32,676 nucleotides of DNA from an uncultured Subdoligranulum sp. (GTDB lineage Bacteria; Bacillota; Clostridia; Christensenellales; CAG-314): positions 1-32,676 of the forward strand of contig CABUZX010000012.1 in NCBI GenBank assembly GCA_902496185.1, written 5' to 3'. Made by a program: the position numbers and the translations under genes. Below are positions 24,501 to 31,739 of this stretch, piece by piece (position 1 is the stretch's first letter; every line of letters begins with the position of its first letter). The notes under the pieces are model-generated. The model was not told where the DNA came from. It was given only the letters and a program-made list of their open reading frames with translations, and made no database searches.

Positions 24501-27500
24501 ATAAACGCGCCCGTTTCCATCCAAGTTACAGGTGTAAGGTTGATTGACATAAGAGAAGTACAATCAGCAAAAGCGTAAGCGCCAAGGTATGCTACCGGCG
24601 CGCAACCGTCTTCCGGATTACCGATATTGATGTTTTTCAATGAAGTACATCCTCTAAACGCACCAACGTCAATAGTTGAAAGATAGTTTGAAGTACCTTC
24701 CGTTCTAGTGCTTGGCAATACTACCGTTTCCAACGAGGTACAATTGTAGAAAGCATACGCACCGATTGATTCAATACCTTCGGGGATAATAACCTTTTTG
24801 ATTTCGCTATTACCTACGTAGTATTGATAGTTTGTTTCTTCGTCATATTCGTCTTCTCTGTCTTTCATTGTGTAACAGAAAGCGAATTCCGCAATAGCGT
24901 TATAATATTCATCCGTGGGCAATTCTACCACGCCGTTTTCATCACCTACACCGTAATATTTTGTAAGTATGTAGTTGGAAATAACAAACGGATCGGAAAC
25001 CTCCAACAAAGTGCTGGTAGAAACAGGAGTTCTGCCCGTTTCAATATTTTGAAGTTTTACAGAAATAGTAACAGTACCTTCTTTAACTGCCGTTACGTTG
25101 CCTTCTTGGTCAACGGTAGCTATAGATTCGTTGGAAGAAGCCCAAACAAGTTGATATTTGCTAAGGTCAAGATTCCAAGGTTCTGCCTCTACCTTAATAT
25201 TTACGACTTCGTTAGGATAAATATCCATCGAACCGATTGTACGTACCGTGTCAAGGTTAAAGTTTACACCAAAGAGGTCACGTTCAAAGGCTCTTACGTA
25301 ATTGTAACCTTCAATTTTCAATTCTTTGGGGTTAACTTCCTTATAGCGGTTGCCTTCCGGAGCGTCTACGTGAACGTTAATGGTCACCGAACCGTTCCAG
25401 AAAGTAGCGTTTGAGAATAACGGAGTGCCTTCTTCTCCAAAGAGAATAAAGTACTGCGGAGCACCCATTTCATCATAATATTGATAATTTTCGTATTCTT
25501 CCCAATTGTCTATTGTTTCCATAGACTTGTCGGTAATGGTAATCGTGCAATCACCCTCGCCTACTGCGTAAATAACGCCTTCGTCAGAAACTTTAGCAAC
25601 TGTTTCGTCAGAGGAAGTCCATACGAGACCGCTTGCCCATTGGTCAGCAGGAGTAACGTTGGGGGTTACGGTATAAGATTGATATTGATTGAGTGTAATT
25701 TCTTTATCTTCTTCGTTAATAGTGAGGTCAGTAATGTTACGTGGAAGAGTTACTCTGTAGTAGCCTTCGTTCATTGCATAGTCACCTACTATAATAAAGA
25801 AACTATCATATTCGTCAACTTTGTCGATATAGTCAGTAATATCGACTTCGACCGTCGTAGAAGAATTTCTTTCGCCACGAACAGGTGTCGGATAACCAAT
25901 AGTATGGATTTGTTCTCCACCTTCGGGGATATAACCAATCATTACGCATTGAGCATAATGGTTGTCGTAAACGGTAATATCCGCATAATAAGTATACGGT
26001 TCTTCTACGTTGTTTTTGTTTTCCTTCATTCTGTAGTTAACTTCAGTAACAACAGGTGTTTCATAGTCAACGTAAAACTCAAATGCAAATACGTTGTTTG
26101 AAACTTGGTCGCCGTTTTCATAGTCAATAGCGCCCTCGATTGTTACCAAATATTTGCTATTGTTAAAGCAACCTTCACCATACGGATAGAAGAACAAACT
26201 GTCAAGAATCAATTCGTCACTGTTTGCTTCCCAGTCGGTTGCGTCGTAAACGAAGGAAGGTCTTTGTCCGATAGACTTTCTAACGTTGTTGTAAGTATCT
26301 TGCTTTACAATCTTGCCTGTATAATAATCGCTAATTGTTACGTCTAAGGTCTTTGCGCTACGCAAAAGTCCCAAGTATACGTTATAAATACCGTAGGTTT
26401 TGTAAGTATACATACTGATTGCAGCGTATTCTGGATCAGGATTGATTGGAGTTTCGTCCGGAGACATACCGTAAATATAAGCGCCCATCGGCAACAAATA
26501 AGTATTCTTTCCGGATTCTTCAACGTAAGAACGTGTGTCAAGGTAATATGCTGACAACGGAGTCGTGTTATAGGTAGTAGCCTTGAGCCATTCTTCTTCC
26601 GTCAAAGTAGGATCGTTTTCGCTTGCTTTAACTTCGTAATAGTCATGGTCAAACAAAGGAGCATCCAACCAATCGCCAAAGAAAGCCATATACGGTATAG
26701 AAAGGTCGTAAGAAGTTGCTTCTTGCGCGTCAAGACGTACAAAACCTTCAACGTAAGTACCGTTTTCAAAAATCATATTTCCTTCTTCGTCCAATTGATT
26801 AAGATATGCCTTAGTTTCTTCGGACAAAGTAATAGAAACGGAAATAACTGCAGTTTGACCTGCGCTTACAGTCACGATATCGTTTGCATAAGTACCGTTG
26901 GAAACTTTTACTACGATAGTACTGTCATTAATCATATAAGCGTCTTCTTCGAGAGCCCACTTTTCATAGTCCTTAACCCAAGAGAAAGTTTCGCTCATAA
27001 CGTCAGCACTAATTTTGTAGCTGAGAGAAGAAGTTCCCCAGTTTACAAGATTAAAGCTAAATTCATAAACGCCCGTTTTTTCCGGATCGTCATAAAGACT
27101 GATTTTTGTAAATTCACTACCGTCCACCGTCAAATACGCTTGCGTATTCAATGCGGCTTCGAGATATGCAAGACCGGAGCCTTGTTTACGCGGGCTTACG
27201 GGCTTGTCTTTTTCGTTTTTAGCTATAGTAGAAGTTGACATCAAGAGTTGGTTGCAAAGACCGGTAATATCAGCCTTTGTAAGCTCAGGACGTGTTTCTT
27301 GCAAATATTGTCTTACTATCGCAGCAACACCTGCAAGGTTTGGCGTAGCCATACTCGTACCAGAATAGTACGCGTATTGATTACCAGATATAGACGACAA
27401 GATGTTTCCGCCGTGGCCGGAAATATCAGGGTCAAGCGTCAAGTTAGGCAATGCGCCCCATGACGAGAAGTCTGACATAAACGGACCTGCAAGGTTGTTT

Positions 27501-29251
27501 CTGTCAAGAGTAATAGTGCCGGTTGCGTGTTTTGCCATCGCGTCGCCGGATTCCTTATTGATGGAGCAAGCAGGAATATCCAATTCGTTACCGATAGACA
27601 TTCTGATTACACCCGTCGTGTTATTATAAATAATAATCGCCAAAGCGCCGACGGTATTTGCCGCCAATGCTTTTTCTTGGAAAGTACAAACGCCACGGGC
27701 AACCAAAACTACTTTGTCCGTTACGTCAATACCGGTATAGTTAAACAAATAACCGAGACCGGGTATGGTGATATAATCCAAAGTTACTCTACCATTTTCA
27801 AACTGTGGCAAATGCGGATTTTCCTTCAACTTCTTTTCCAACATGTCGTAAAAGTCATATTCACGGCTTGCTGCGTTTGAAGCATTGTCAAAGAAAGCGA
27901 TTGTTTCGCCATTGTTTGCAGAAATATATTCGTCCTTTTGACCGTTGATAGAAGCAACTGCAGTAGTCGTGCTGTAACTTGCAGGACTTGACATGATACC
28001 GTAGTCAGGATTGCTCGTCAAAGCTGTGTTACCAAAAGCGCTACCCATTGCGCCCGTGTAGCTGTTACCTGCAGCAACCATCATCGTGATACCTGCAGTA
28101 CGCAATTGGTCGTACAATTCACCAATACGGTTTCCTTCGGGTACGGTTTGGAAACCACCGTCACTACCCAAAGACATATTGATAACGTCAACGTTCAAAA
28201 GAATACAGTCTTCCAACGCCGCCAAAATATCAATAGTATATGCGCCTGAATGATAATCGGAGAAAACCTTCATACCGAGTATTTGAGCGTTTGGAGCAAC
28301 GCCCGTAATAGTGTCTGACAAACCGCCGATAATACCAGAAACGTGTACGCCGTGAGGATTGTTGGTTGGAGCAGCGTTTATATCTTTGTCGGAATAGTCA
28401 AAAGAGAATGGAAGTTTTGCGCTGTAATAAACGTCGTCTACAGACAAATTTCCATCCATAATGGAATAAGCGTTAAGCGTTGCGAGTTTTTCTGCAACGT
28501 AAGCCTCGTCCATTCTTGTTTCAATACCTTCCATGGTTTGGCTAAAAACTTCGTGACCGTATTCAATACCTGTATCCAATACGGCAACAACCATACCTTC
28601 ACCTTTGTAAGGACTGTCGGAGCTATCAAAAATACCCGTGTCGTAAACGTCAACTTCGTTTACTACGGCTTCTTCGGGCATATTGTAAAACTCAGAAACG
28701 ATAACGTCTTTTACTGCGGAATAAGCTTCGATCTTTGCAATGTCACCGTATTTAACTTTCGCAGCAAAACCGTTGAGCATCGACGTATAACTGTATTTGT
28801 ACGTTACGTCAATATCCGCCCTGGACAACGCCTTCATAAGAGTGTTTTGTTGCACCAACATCATACTTGAATCTTGCAACGCGTCGTCGGAAAGAACGTA
28901 GTCGGTAAGAGATGCAAAATCGTTGACTTTGGAATTATTATACTTGGAAACGAGAGAATCTCCCTCCATCTCAATAACAACCCAAACTTCTTCATTTGCA
29001 CCAAAACGATCTTCTTTCGCAACTTCAGCCATTTCAGCAGAAGACGTCAACACGCCTTCAGCAAAAAGACTTTCGTCAAAAGCTCTCGTATAACTGTCCG
29101 TTACGTCAACAAAATTTTTATTTGCTTTCGTAGCGTCTGATGCGTTTGATGTGCCGAGCGTTGCATCAATAACTGGTATGTACGCCGACAAAACGACGGA
29201 AAACACCATTACCAAAGCAATAAGCACAACAAGTAGCTTTTTGTTTTTCAT
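21581..29251 (-). CDS. Giant cell-surface subtilisin (S8) with Ig-like and BspA leucine-rich repeats
   Basis: A 2556-aa protein that is exported and anchored by its C-terminal helix. In order: signal peptide (about 5-25); inhibitor-I9-like prodomain (about 60-215); S8 protease with catalytic Asp 226 (AVLDTGIEYGHEV), His 300 (NPHGVHVSG), oxyanion Asn 396 (VAAGNS) and Ser 633 (SGTSMATPNLAG); a PA domain inserted at about 483-577; Fn3-like domains (about 705 onward, lactocepin-like); two Big_2 Ig-like domains (about 1170-1245 and 1335-1405); about 30 BspA-type LRR units (about 1440-2320, e.g. IGAYAFYNCTSLETVVLP); a helical module (AARAAYDLVSDATQ ... LNAAEKRL); a Pro/Gly/Asp spacer; and a membrane helix ending KKTK, without LPXTG. 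All catalytic residues are present, so it should be active. The start at 29249-29251 is chosen for GGAGGT and the signal peptide. It is the first gene of the opp operon. Confidence 0.93.
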   Translation of the reverse strand: MKNKKLLVVLIALVMVFSVVLSAYIPVIDATLGTSNASDATKANKNFVDVTDSYTRAFDESLFAEGVLTSSAEMAEVAKEDRFGANEEVWVVIEMEGDSLVSKYNNSKVNDFASLTDYVLSDDALQDSSMMLVQQNTLMKALSRADIDVTYKYSYTSMLNGFAAKVKYGDIAKIEAYSAVKDVIVSEFYNMPEEAVVNEVDVYDTGIFDSSDSPYKGEGMVVAVLDTGIEYGHEVFSQTMEGIETRMDEAYVAEKLATLNAYSIMDGNLSVDDVYYSAKLPFSFDYSDKDINAAPTNNPHGVHVSGIIGGLSDTITGVAPNAQILGMKVFSDYHSGAYTIDILAALEDCILLNVDVINMSLGSDGGFQTVPEGNRIGELYDQLRTAGITMMVAAGNSYTGAMGSAFGNTALTSNPDYGIMSSPASYSTTTAVASINGQKDEYISANNGETIAFFDNASNAASREYDFYDMLEKKLKENPHLPQFENGRVTLDYITIPGLGYLFNYTGIDVTDKVVLVARGVCTFQEKALAANTVGALAIIIYNNTTGVIRMSIGNELDIPACSINKESGDAMAKHATGTITLDRNNLAGPFMSDFSSWGALPNLTLDPDISGHGGNILSSISGNQYAYYSGTSMATPNLAGVAAIVRQYLQETRPELTKADITGLCNQLLMSTSTIAKNEKDKPVSPRKQGSGLAYLEAALNTQAYLTVDGSEFTKISLYDDPEKTGVYEFSFNLVNWGTSSLSYKISADVMSETFSWVKDYEKWALEEDAYMINDSTIVVKVSNGTYANDIVTVSAGQTAVISVSITLSEETKAYLNQLDEEGNMIFENGTYVEGFVRLDAQEATSYDLSIPYMAFFGDWLDAPLFDHDYYEVKASENDPTLTEEEWLKATTYNTTPLSAYYLDTRSYVEESGKNTYLLPMGAYIYGMSPDETPINPDPEYAAISMYTYKTYGIYNVYLGLLRSAKTLDVTISDYYTGKIVKQDTYNNVRKSIGQRPSFVYDATDWEANSDELILDSLFFYPYGEGCFNNSKYLVTIEGAIDYENGDQVSNNVFAFEFYVDYETPVVTEVNYRMKENKNNVEEPYTYYADITVYDNHYAQCVMIGYIPEGGEQIHTIGYPTPVRGERNSSTTVEVDITDYIDKVDEYDSFFIIVGDYAMNEGYYRVTLPRNITDLTINEEDKEITLNQYQSYTVTPNVTPADQWASGLVWTSSDETVAKVSDEGVIYAVGEGDCTITITDKSMETIDNWEEYENYQYYDEMGAPQYFILFGEEGTPLFSNATFWNGSVTINVHVDAPEGNRYKEVNPKELKIEGYNYVRAFERDLFGVNFNLDTVRTIGSMDIYPNEVVNIKVEAEPWNLDLSKYQLVWASSNESIATVDQEGNVTAVKEGTVTISVKLQNIETGRTPVSTSTLLEVSDPFVISNYILTKYYGVGDENGVVELPTDEYYNAIAEFAFCYTMKDREDEYDEETNYQYYVGNSEIKKVIIPEGIESIGAYAFYNCTSLETVVLPSTRTEGTSNYLSTIDVGAFRGCTSLKNINIGNPEDGCAPVAYLGAYAFADCTSLMSINLTPVTWMETGAFMGCTKLAKVDLPLLRIAGQGLFYGCSNLTDVILYEDTVIGAMSFAYCTKLTTISIPMTSVPYASFVGCERLRTVKFTGAIDEIGEQAFVGCINLTSVSFPREATLTNVGPAVFYGCTSLTKFDLNTNNTTLASDKNGAIILNSDGTEFVLIAPSYNMQVYNWANSSVTTIGKGVFSARTDYISELDLSASKVETIEDYAFFASSITMVKFPSTLKTIGNYAFYQSSRLTSVTIPDGVVVGDYAFAGCSDTNNYGGLVGLETATIGKNVTLGEGAFFQCQNLKTVNLPTDKSVDLGFGAFAQCIYLSSIDLTQFEVIPDYAFNMCLSLSNLDFSATKKIGENAFATQGYGASYTEIDLSNVEEIGARAFYGNVTLQKVTLSENLKVIPDYTFALCINLSEINLNNVEEIGEGAFYNNLGNVDTSTGYIFVNGEYTYGIRSLSLDNCKKIGLGAFASCPWLETVYAPVVEEIGDSAFAPVQSVDDPVNPTMYVMITKLNSVDLGTTERDITLGAGAFINAENLEIVKGLENVVTMGDSVFANCTKLTEVNMPKLTTVGNTAFFGCTALTTANVSALVNIGDSMFEGCELLANLTTAEEVVSIGARAFAITAIDSFKLTSALTFVGEGAFYNTPNLKPFTSIAQNNLGKDVVVDTFVISENYFVEEGMLYKVTESGGYELLCIPAQKDARDVVVKEGTVRIAYGAAYGNQYMRQLELPMSLKAIAPYAFDNNSLSVVIFKSYRMPNFETEAQRYIYSSVHSNPEFVQINDNIVNYYGSLGIQYFYPYYNFAWMTVDTDNLTTTLSDHLTAIYPTNGVSYNSWIFQKMFKFRTEGAATLDDPAIIAQKLMSELPSSSAVKLTHKDQIEAARAAYDLVSDATQRNLLSSLYSNLNAAEKRLAMLMSAGEGPQEPPVDPGPGGDDPTIEPDDPNYQDLYQQTLNANKSLTTVVWVLAVVAVLLAVGFVLYVFVFSKKTK

Positions 29252-29270
29252 GTGATACCTCCATTTTTGT

Positions 29271-29302
29271 ACTCTCTCATTGCCTTCGCCAATACGGAGA
29301 GT
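29271..29302 (-). promoter_or_regulatory. Hairpin in the protease mRNA leader
   Basis: ACTCTC pairs with GAGAGT (6 bp) and, after a small internal loop, ATTG with CAAT (4 bp) around GCGAAGG. It ends 8 bases ahead of the GGAGG ribosome site (29258-29262), echoing the hairpins before the lipoprotein and oppB genes. Confidence 0.4.
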
Positions 29303-29345
29303 CATATTTAGCATTGTTTTAAACCAAATACAGCACGAATAGACA

Positions 29346-29355
29346 TGACTAGTCA
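29346..29355. promoter_or_regulatory. Palindrome TGACTAGTCA just after the protease promoter
   Basis: A perfect 10-base palindrome placed a few bases downstream of the predicted start of the protease operon. It shares the core TGACTA with the site at 29413-29423. This is a reasonable operator candidate; no regulator gene is in the window. Confidence 0.4.
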
Positions 29356-29367
29356 CTATCCACCTAT

Positions 29368-29395
29368 ACTATATTATACAGTGATATAATACCAA
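29368..29395 (-). promoter_or_regulatory. Probable promoter of the protease-opp operon
   Basis: On the minus strand TTGGTA (29390-29395) and TATAGT (29368-29373) are 16 bases apart. A perfect TATAAT overlaps at 29373-29378 but has no good -35 at the right distance. Either box would start the transcript about 110 bases before the protease ATG. No other promoter is obvious for the 18-kb run of genes downstream. Confidence 0.5.
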
Positions 29396-29412
29396 TAAAA
29401 GATGAAATATGC

Positions 29413-29423
29413 GTGACTATCAC
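29413..29423. promoter_or_regulatory. Palindrome GTGACTATCAC upstream of the protease promoter
   Basis: GTGA and TCAC arms around a 3-base centre, about 40 to 60 bases upstream of the predicted start and 67 bases (centre to centre) from the related palindrome at 29346-29355. It is a candidate second operator; statistical support is limited because the sites are short. Confidence 0.35.
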
Positions 29424-29482
29424 AAAAAAAAGTTCGTATAATATTATGTCTCATCTTTAAACAAAAAGTCTCACAAACATCC

Positions 29483-29507
29483 AAAAAACTCAGGCGGTTT
29501 CACCTGA
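29483..29507 (-). terminator. Terminator-like hairpin facing the protease promoter
   Basis: On the minus strand TCAGGTG pairs with CGCCTGA (7 pairs, one G-U) around AAAC, followed by GTTTTTTGG. On the plus strand the same stem has a C-A mismatch and a distant T-run, so the minus direction is favoured. No gene is visible immediately upstream on that strand; it may shield the operon from read-through. Confidence 0.45.
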
Positions 29508-29570
29508 ATTTCATCTTTTTTTCCTTAATTTTATAAAGAATATTGCATCAACGGGTGACGAATTGTTCAA

Positions 29571-29586
29571 ATGCGCATATGCGCAT
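29571..29586. repeat. Perfect 16-base palindrome ATGCGCATATGCGCAT
   Basis: The 8-base palindrome ATGCGCAT occurs twice in tandem, giving a 16-base palindrome in AT-rich, gene-free DNA between the protease promoter and the tmRNA promoter. A related palindrome follows at 29605. The role is unknown; a regulator site or RNA hairpin is possible. The rest of 29424-29678 shows no convincing gene. Confidence 0.5.
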
Positions 29587-29604
29587 ATTTACAACAATAA
29601 AAAC

Positions 29605-29616
29605 GCGCAATTGCGC
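29605..29616. repeat. Perfect 12-base palindrome GCGCAATTGCGC
   Basis: Two GCGC arms around AATT, 18 bases after the preceding palindrome and sharing GCGCA/TGCGC. On the minus strand it is followed by GTTTTTATT, so a weak terminator is another reading. It lies about 60 bases upstream of the tmRNA -35 box. Confidence 0.45.
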
Positions 29617-29678
29617 CCTATTAATAGAAAAAAACCGTAATTTCAACGTGAATTTATTATACAAAATAAAAAAAACCG

Positions 29679-29707
29679 TTGTCAAAACCATATTTTTGGT
29701 ATATACT
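29679..29707 (+). promoter_or_regulatory. Promoter of ssrA
   Basis: TTGTCA (29679-29684) and TATACT (29702-29707) are exactly 17 bases apart. The start near 29714 leaves about 40 bases of 5' precursor, to be removed by RNase P before the mature tmRNA end at 29755. Confidence 0.7.
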
Positions 29708-29754
29708 ATATTGTACTCATCCAAACAATGAGTTTGTTAAAATATTTTAATTTT

Positions 29755-30125
29755 GGGGATGTTTTAGATTCGCCCGTCAAATTTGATGGATTGGTAAGCG
29801 TGTCACAGTCGCCCGAGCTGTGTAAAAAACGAGCAAAAAAATTAAACGCAGAAAATAACAATTCTGTAGCCAACTATCGTTTGGCTCTTGCCGCTTAAGT
29901 TTAGCGACACGTCACCCTTGTATACCTCATAACAAGCAAGTGGCGTCATTTATGAGGTAAAGGGACTTTGAGCGTTGTCCGACTCAACGTCGCCACGTAG
30001 GACATTACTTGCTTTTTGGTCTGTTTGCCGACTCAAAAGCAAGGACGTTAAAAGACAAACTACACACGTAGAAAACCTTTTGGTCTTTTGGCGGTACAGG
30101 GGTGCAAGTCCCCTCATCTCCACCA
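29755..30125 (+). ncRNA. ssrA: Transfer-messenger RNA (tmRNA)
   Basis: A 371-base one-piece tmRNA, which with SmpB frees stalled ribosomes and tags the unfinished protein for degradation. The 5' end GGGGATG pairs with CATCTCC (30115-30121), and ACCA follows (CCA encoded). The T arm is AGGGG-TGCAAGT-CCCCT; the loop has G where T55 is usual. The tag frame begins at GCA 29848 and ends at TAA 29896-29898, encoding AENNNSVANYRLALAA, whose LALAA end fits ClpXP recognition. Downstream helices such as ACCTCATAA/TTATGAGGT fit the pseudoknot region. A promoter and a strong terminator flank it. Confidence 0.95.
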
Positions 30126-30167
30126 AAAAATACTGCAGAAAGTATCATTTTCTGCAGTATTTTTTTA
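30126..30167 (+). terminator. Terminator of ssrA
   Basis: AAATACTGCAGAAA pairs with TTTCTGCAGTATTT around a short loop, followed by a run of T, directly after the encoded CCA of the tmRNA. Confidence 0.9.
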
Positions 30168-30273
30168 TCCATTTCGAAAGCAATGGTATATTATCGTCAT
30201 GCTTTAGCGTATATTATTTTTCGCAATAATAATATTTCAATTTTTACTAAATTGATGATATAAGGCTTACGCC

Positions 30274-30302
30274 TTGACTATAGTAAGACTTTACAGTATA
30301 AT
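30274..30302 (+). promoter_or_regulatory. Strong promoter of the Sel1-like gene
   Basis: TTGACT (30274-30279), a 17-base spacer and a perfect TATAAT (30297-30302). The start point near 30309 would coincide with the AGAGG ribosome site (30309-30313), so the leader is only about 13 bases. The TTG of the -35 box is in frame with the gene but is not its start. Confidence 0.8.
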
Positions 30303-30321
30303 AATACTAGAGGTAAAAACA

Positions 30322-31134
30322 ATGAAAACAATGCCAATGTACGACGTAACCCCTATCGAACAAACCCTTATCGACAAAATACCGCCGGCAGTTGAAACAA
30401 AAGACCCGCAAAAAATCTTGAGTATGCTTAAAGAACTATATACAGATGAAGAATATCAAGATTGTTTGTCTGCAATGATGATAATTGAAAAATATCTTTT
30501 TAGAGCGTACGAGTTGTTGTATTTTGTAATAAATACCGACGTACGATTTCAATACGACGAATATTTTTTTGACGAAGAAATACACAACGCCGTTATTTTA
30601 GAGGCAAAATCAAAACTCAATTCTGCTCAAGCCCTTTTAGACTATCAAAAAGGCGTTGCGCTTATCAAAACGAAAACGTACGACGAGGCGGGTGAATATT
30701 TTAAACGCTCTGCATTTGGAGGCAATGTCGACGGCGCATTCAATTACGGCGTGACGCTGTCTCGTGGCGAAGGTTGTCAACCCAACGCGCTTGAATCTGC
30801 ATTTTGGTATTGGGTGGCAGCGTGTGGCAACAACACAAAAGCAATGATAAACTTGGCGCTTTGTTTCCGTGACGGAAACGGCGTTTGTGCAGACGAAATG
30901 ACTATGCTCTACTGGTATATTCAAGCAGGTTTAAACGGTAGCGTAGATGCCGTTAGGTCGATTGCGTCAAATCTTATGCGCGGAATCGGTCTTAGCGGAC
31001 TGGAAACCGTCGGTCAAAATCTTATGGTGGCAAGTATAAATTTGTCAAATACCGAAAAACAAAAGGACGTAATCGCAACCTTGTCCTCACTCAACACTAA
31101 TCTTGAACCCTATATTTACAACAGAAACTTTTAA
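30322..31134 (+). CDS. Sel1/TPR-like repeat protein
   Basis: A 270-aa soluble protein without signal peptide or membrane helix. The N-terminal half is helical and acidic (IEQTLIDKIPPAVETKDP, LKELYTDEEYQDCLSAMMII). Residues of about 110-225 hold Sel1-type helical repeats: ALLDYQKGVALIKTKTYDEA, FGGNVDGAFNYGVTLSRGEG, CGNNTKAMINLALCFRDGNG and GLNGSVDAVRSIASNLMRG. Such repeats mediate protein contacts; the partner is unknown. The ATG at 30322 is chosen for AGAGG 8 bases upstream and because the promoter lies within the possible 16-codon extension. It is a single-gene unit between the ssrA terminator and its own terminator. Confidence 0.82.
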   Translation: MKTMPMYDVTPIEQTLIDKIPPAVETKDPQKILSMLKELYTDEEYQDCLSAMMIIEKYLFRAYELLYFVINTDVRFQYDEYFFDEEIHNAVILEAKSKLNSAQALLDYQKGVALIKTKTYDEAGEYFKRSAFGGNVDGAFNYGVTLSRGEGCQPNALESAFWYWVAACGNNTKAMINLALCFRDGNGVCADEMTMLYWYIQAGLNGSVDAVRSIASNLMRGIGLSGLETVGQNLMVASINLSNTEKQKDVIATLSSLNTNLEPYIYNRNF

Positions 31135-31154
31135 AAAAACCGCACAAAATATTA

Positions 31155-31185
31155 TAAAAAAGGACCTTTTAAAAGGTCCTTTTTT
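31155..31185. terminator. Two-way terminator after the Sel1-like gene
   Basis: AAAAAAGGACCTTTT and AAAAGGTCCTTTTTT form a perfect inverted repeat with T-runs on both strands. It sits between the plus-strand Sel1-like gene and the minus-strand YcxB-like gene and probably serves both. Confidence 0.9.
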
Positions 31186-31194
31186 GGTTTCAAA

Positions 31195-31725
31195 TTAAAC
31201 TATTTCTACGTATTTTTCAATATTCTTTTTAAGGATTTTTGCCAGCTGATTTGCGTCTCCTTGACTAAAACCGTCTTTATCTACCACAAATCCAAAACAA
31301 GAGCGCGCGTCCACCACGAGATAAAAAGCCGTAGCCGTCTCCACTACTTGTTCGATATTTTCATATTCGCCATGAGCCAAAACGTGCCCTGCGCCGTTTT
31401 TTACCGTCAGCTCCTGCTCGTCAAAGCAATAATCAAATATTTGCGCGGAAACGCCTTTTGCGTTTGTGTCAAATACTTTGCCCGCATTTGTCTCTACCAT
31501 TTTGGGTAAAAACAACACCATTGTAAACAAAAGTATCATAAAAATACCCAGACAAAGTCCCAAAATCAGTATGTTTGGTATGCAAATTCCGCAAACCACC
31601 AATACTACACCTATTACGATACCAATTATACCAAGCCACTTGCTTGACAAGGCACGAAGATTCAACATATCCCTATTAAACTTTAAAAACTTTTGCTTGT
31701 CTAAAATAGAACGGTTTATAATCAT
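31195..31725 (-). CDS. YcxB-like membrane protein
   Basis: A 176-aa protein with a cytoplasmic N-terminus of about 30 residues, two adjacent membrane helices (LGIIGIVIGVVLVVCGICI and ILILGLCLGIFMILLFTMVLF), then a cytoplasmic domain whose beta-strand pattern (IFDYCFDEQELTVKN, EYENIEQVVETATAFYLVVD, FGFVVDKDGF) fits the YcxB/PH-like fold common in Bacillota. Function is unknown. It begins 14 bases after the trypsin-like lipoprotein gene ends, with AAAAGGA before the ATG, so the two are probably co-transcribed. The YcxB assignment rests on layout and strand pattern and is moderate. Confidence 0.7.
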   Translation of the reverse strand: MIINRSILDKQKFLKFNRDMLNLRALSSKWLGIIGIVIGVVLVVCGICIPNILILGLCLGIFMILLFTMVLFLPKMVETNAGKVFDTNAKGVSAQIFDYCFDEQELTVKNGAGHVLAHGEYENIEQVVETATAFYLVVDARSCFGFVVDKDGFSQGDANQLAKILKKNIEKYVEIV

Positions 31726-31739
31726 AATTTTTTTCCTTT

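Noticed and set aside
22280..24900. Tandem DNA repeats or CRISPR-like array in the protease gene
   Set aside because: The periodicity comes from protein-level leucine-rich repeats; the DNA copies are degenerate with no constant repeat and spacer pattern.
25481..26101. 206-codon plus-strand frame inside the protease gene, and similar plus-strand frames across 22370-29140
   Set aside because: Antisense shadows of a well-supported coding frame, with no ribosome sites or recognisable protein features.
29252..29356. 35-codon N-terminal extension of the giant protease
   Set aside because: It would put the signal peptide inside the protein; GGAGGT precedes the ATG at 29251 and the palindrome and promoter lie in the extension region.
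29975..30229. 84-codon frame across the 3' part of ssrA and its terminator
   Set aside because: The sequence is explained by tmRNA structure; the frame runs through the encoded CCA and the terminator.
30274..30321. TTG start for the Sel1-like gene
   Set aside because: That TTG is part of the -35 box; the transcript starts about 35 bases downstream.
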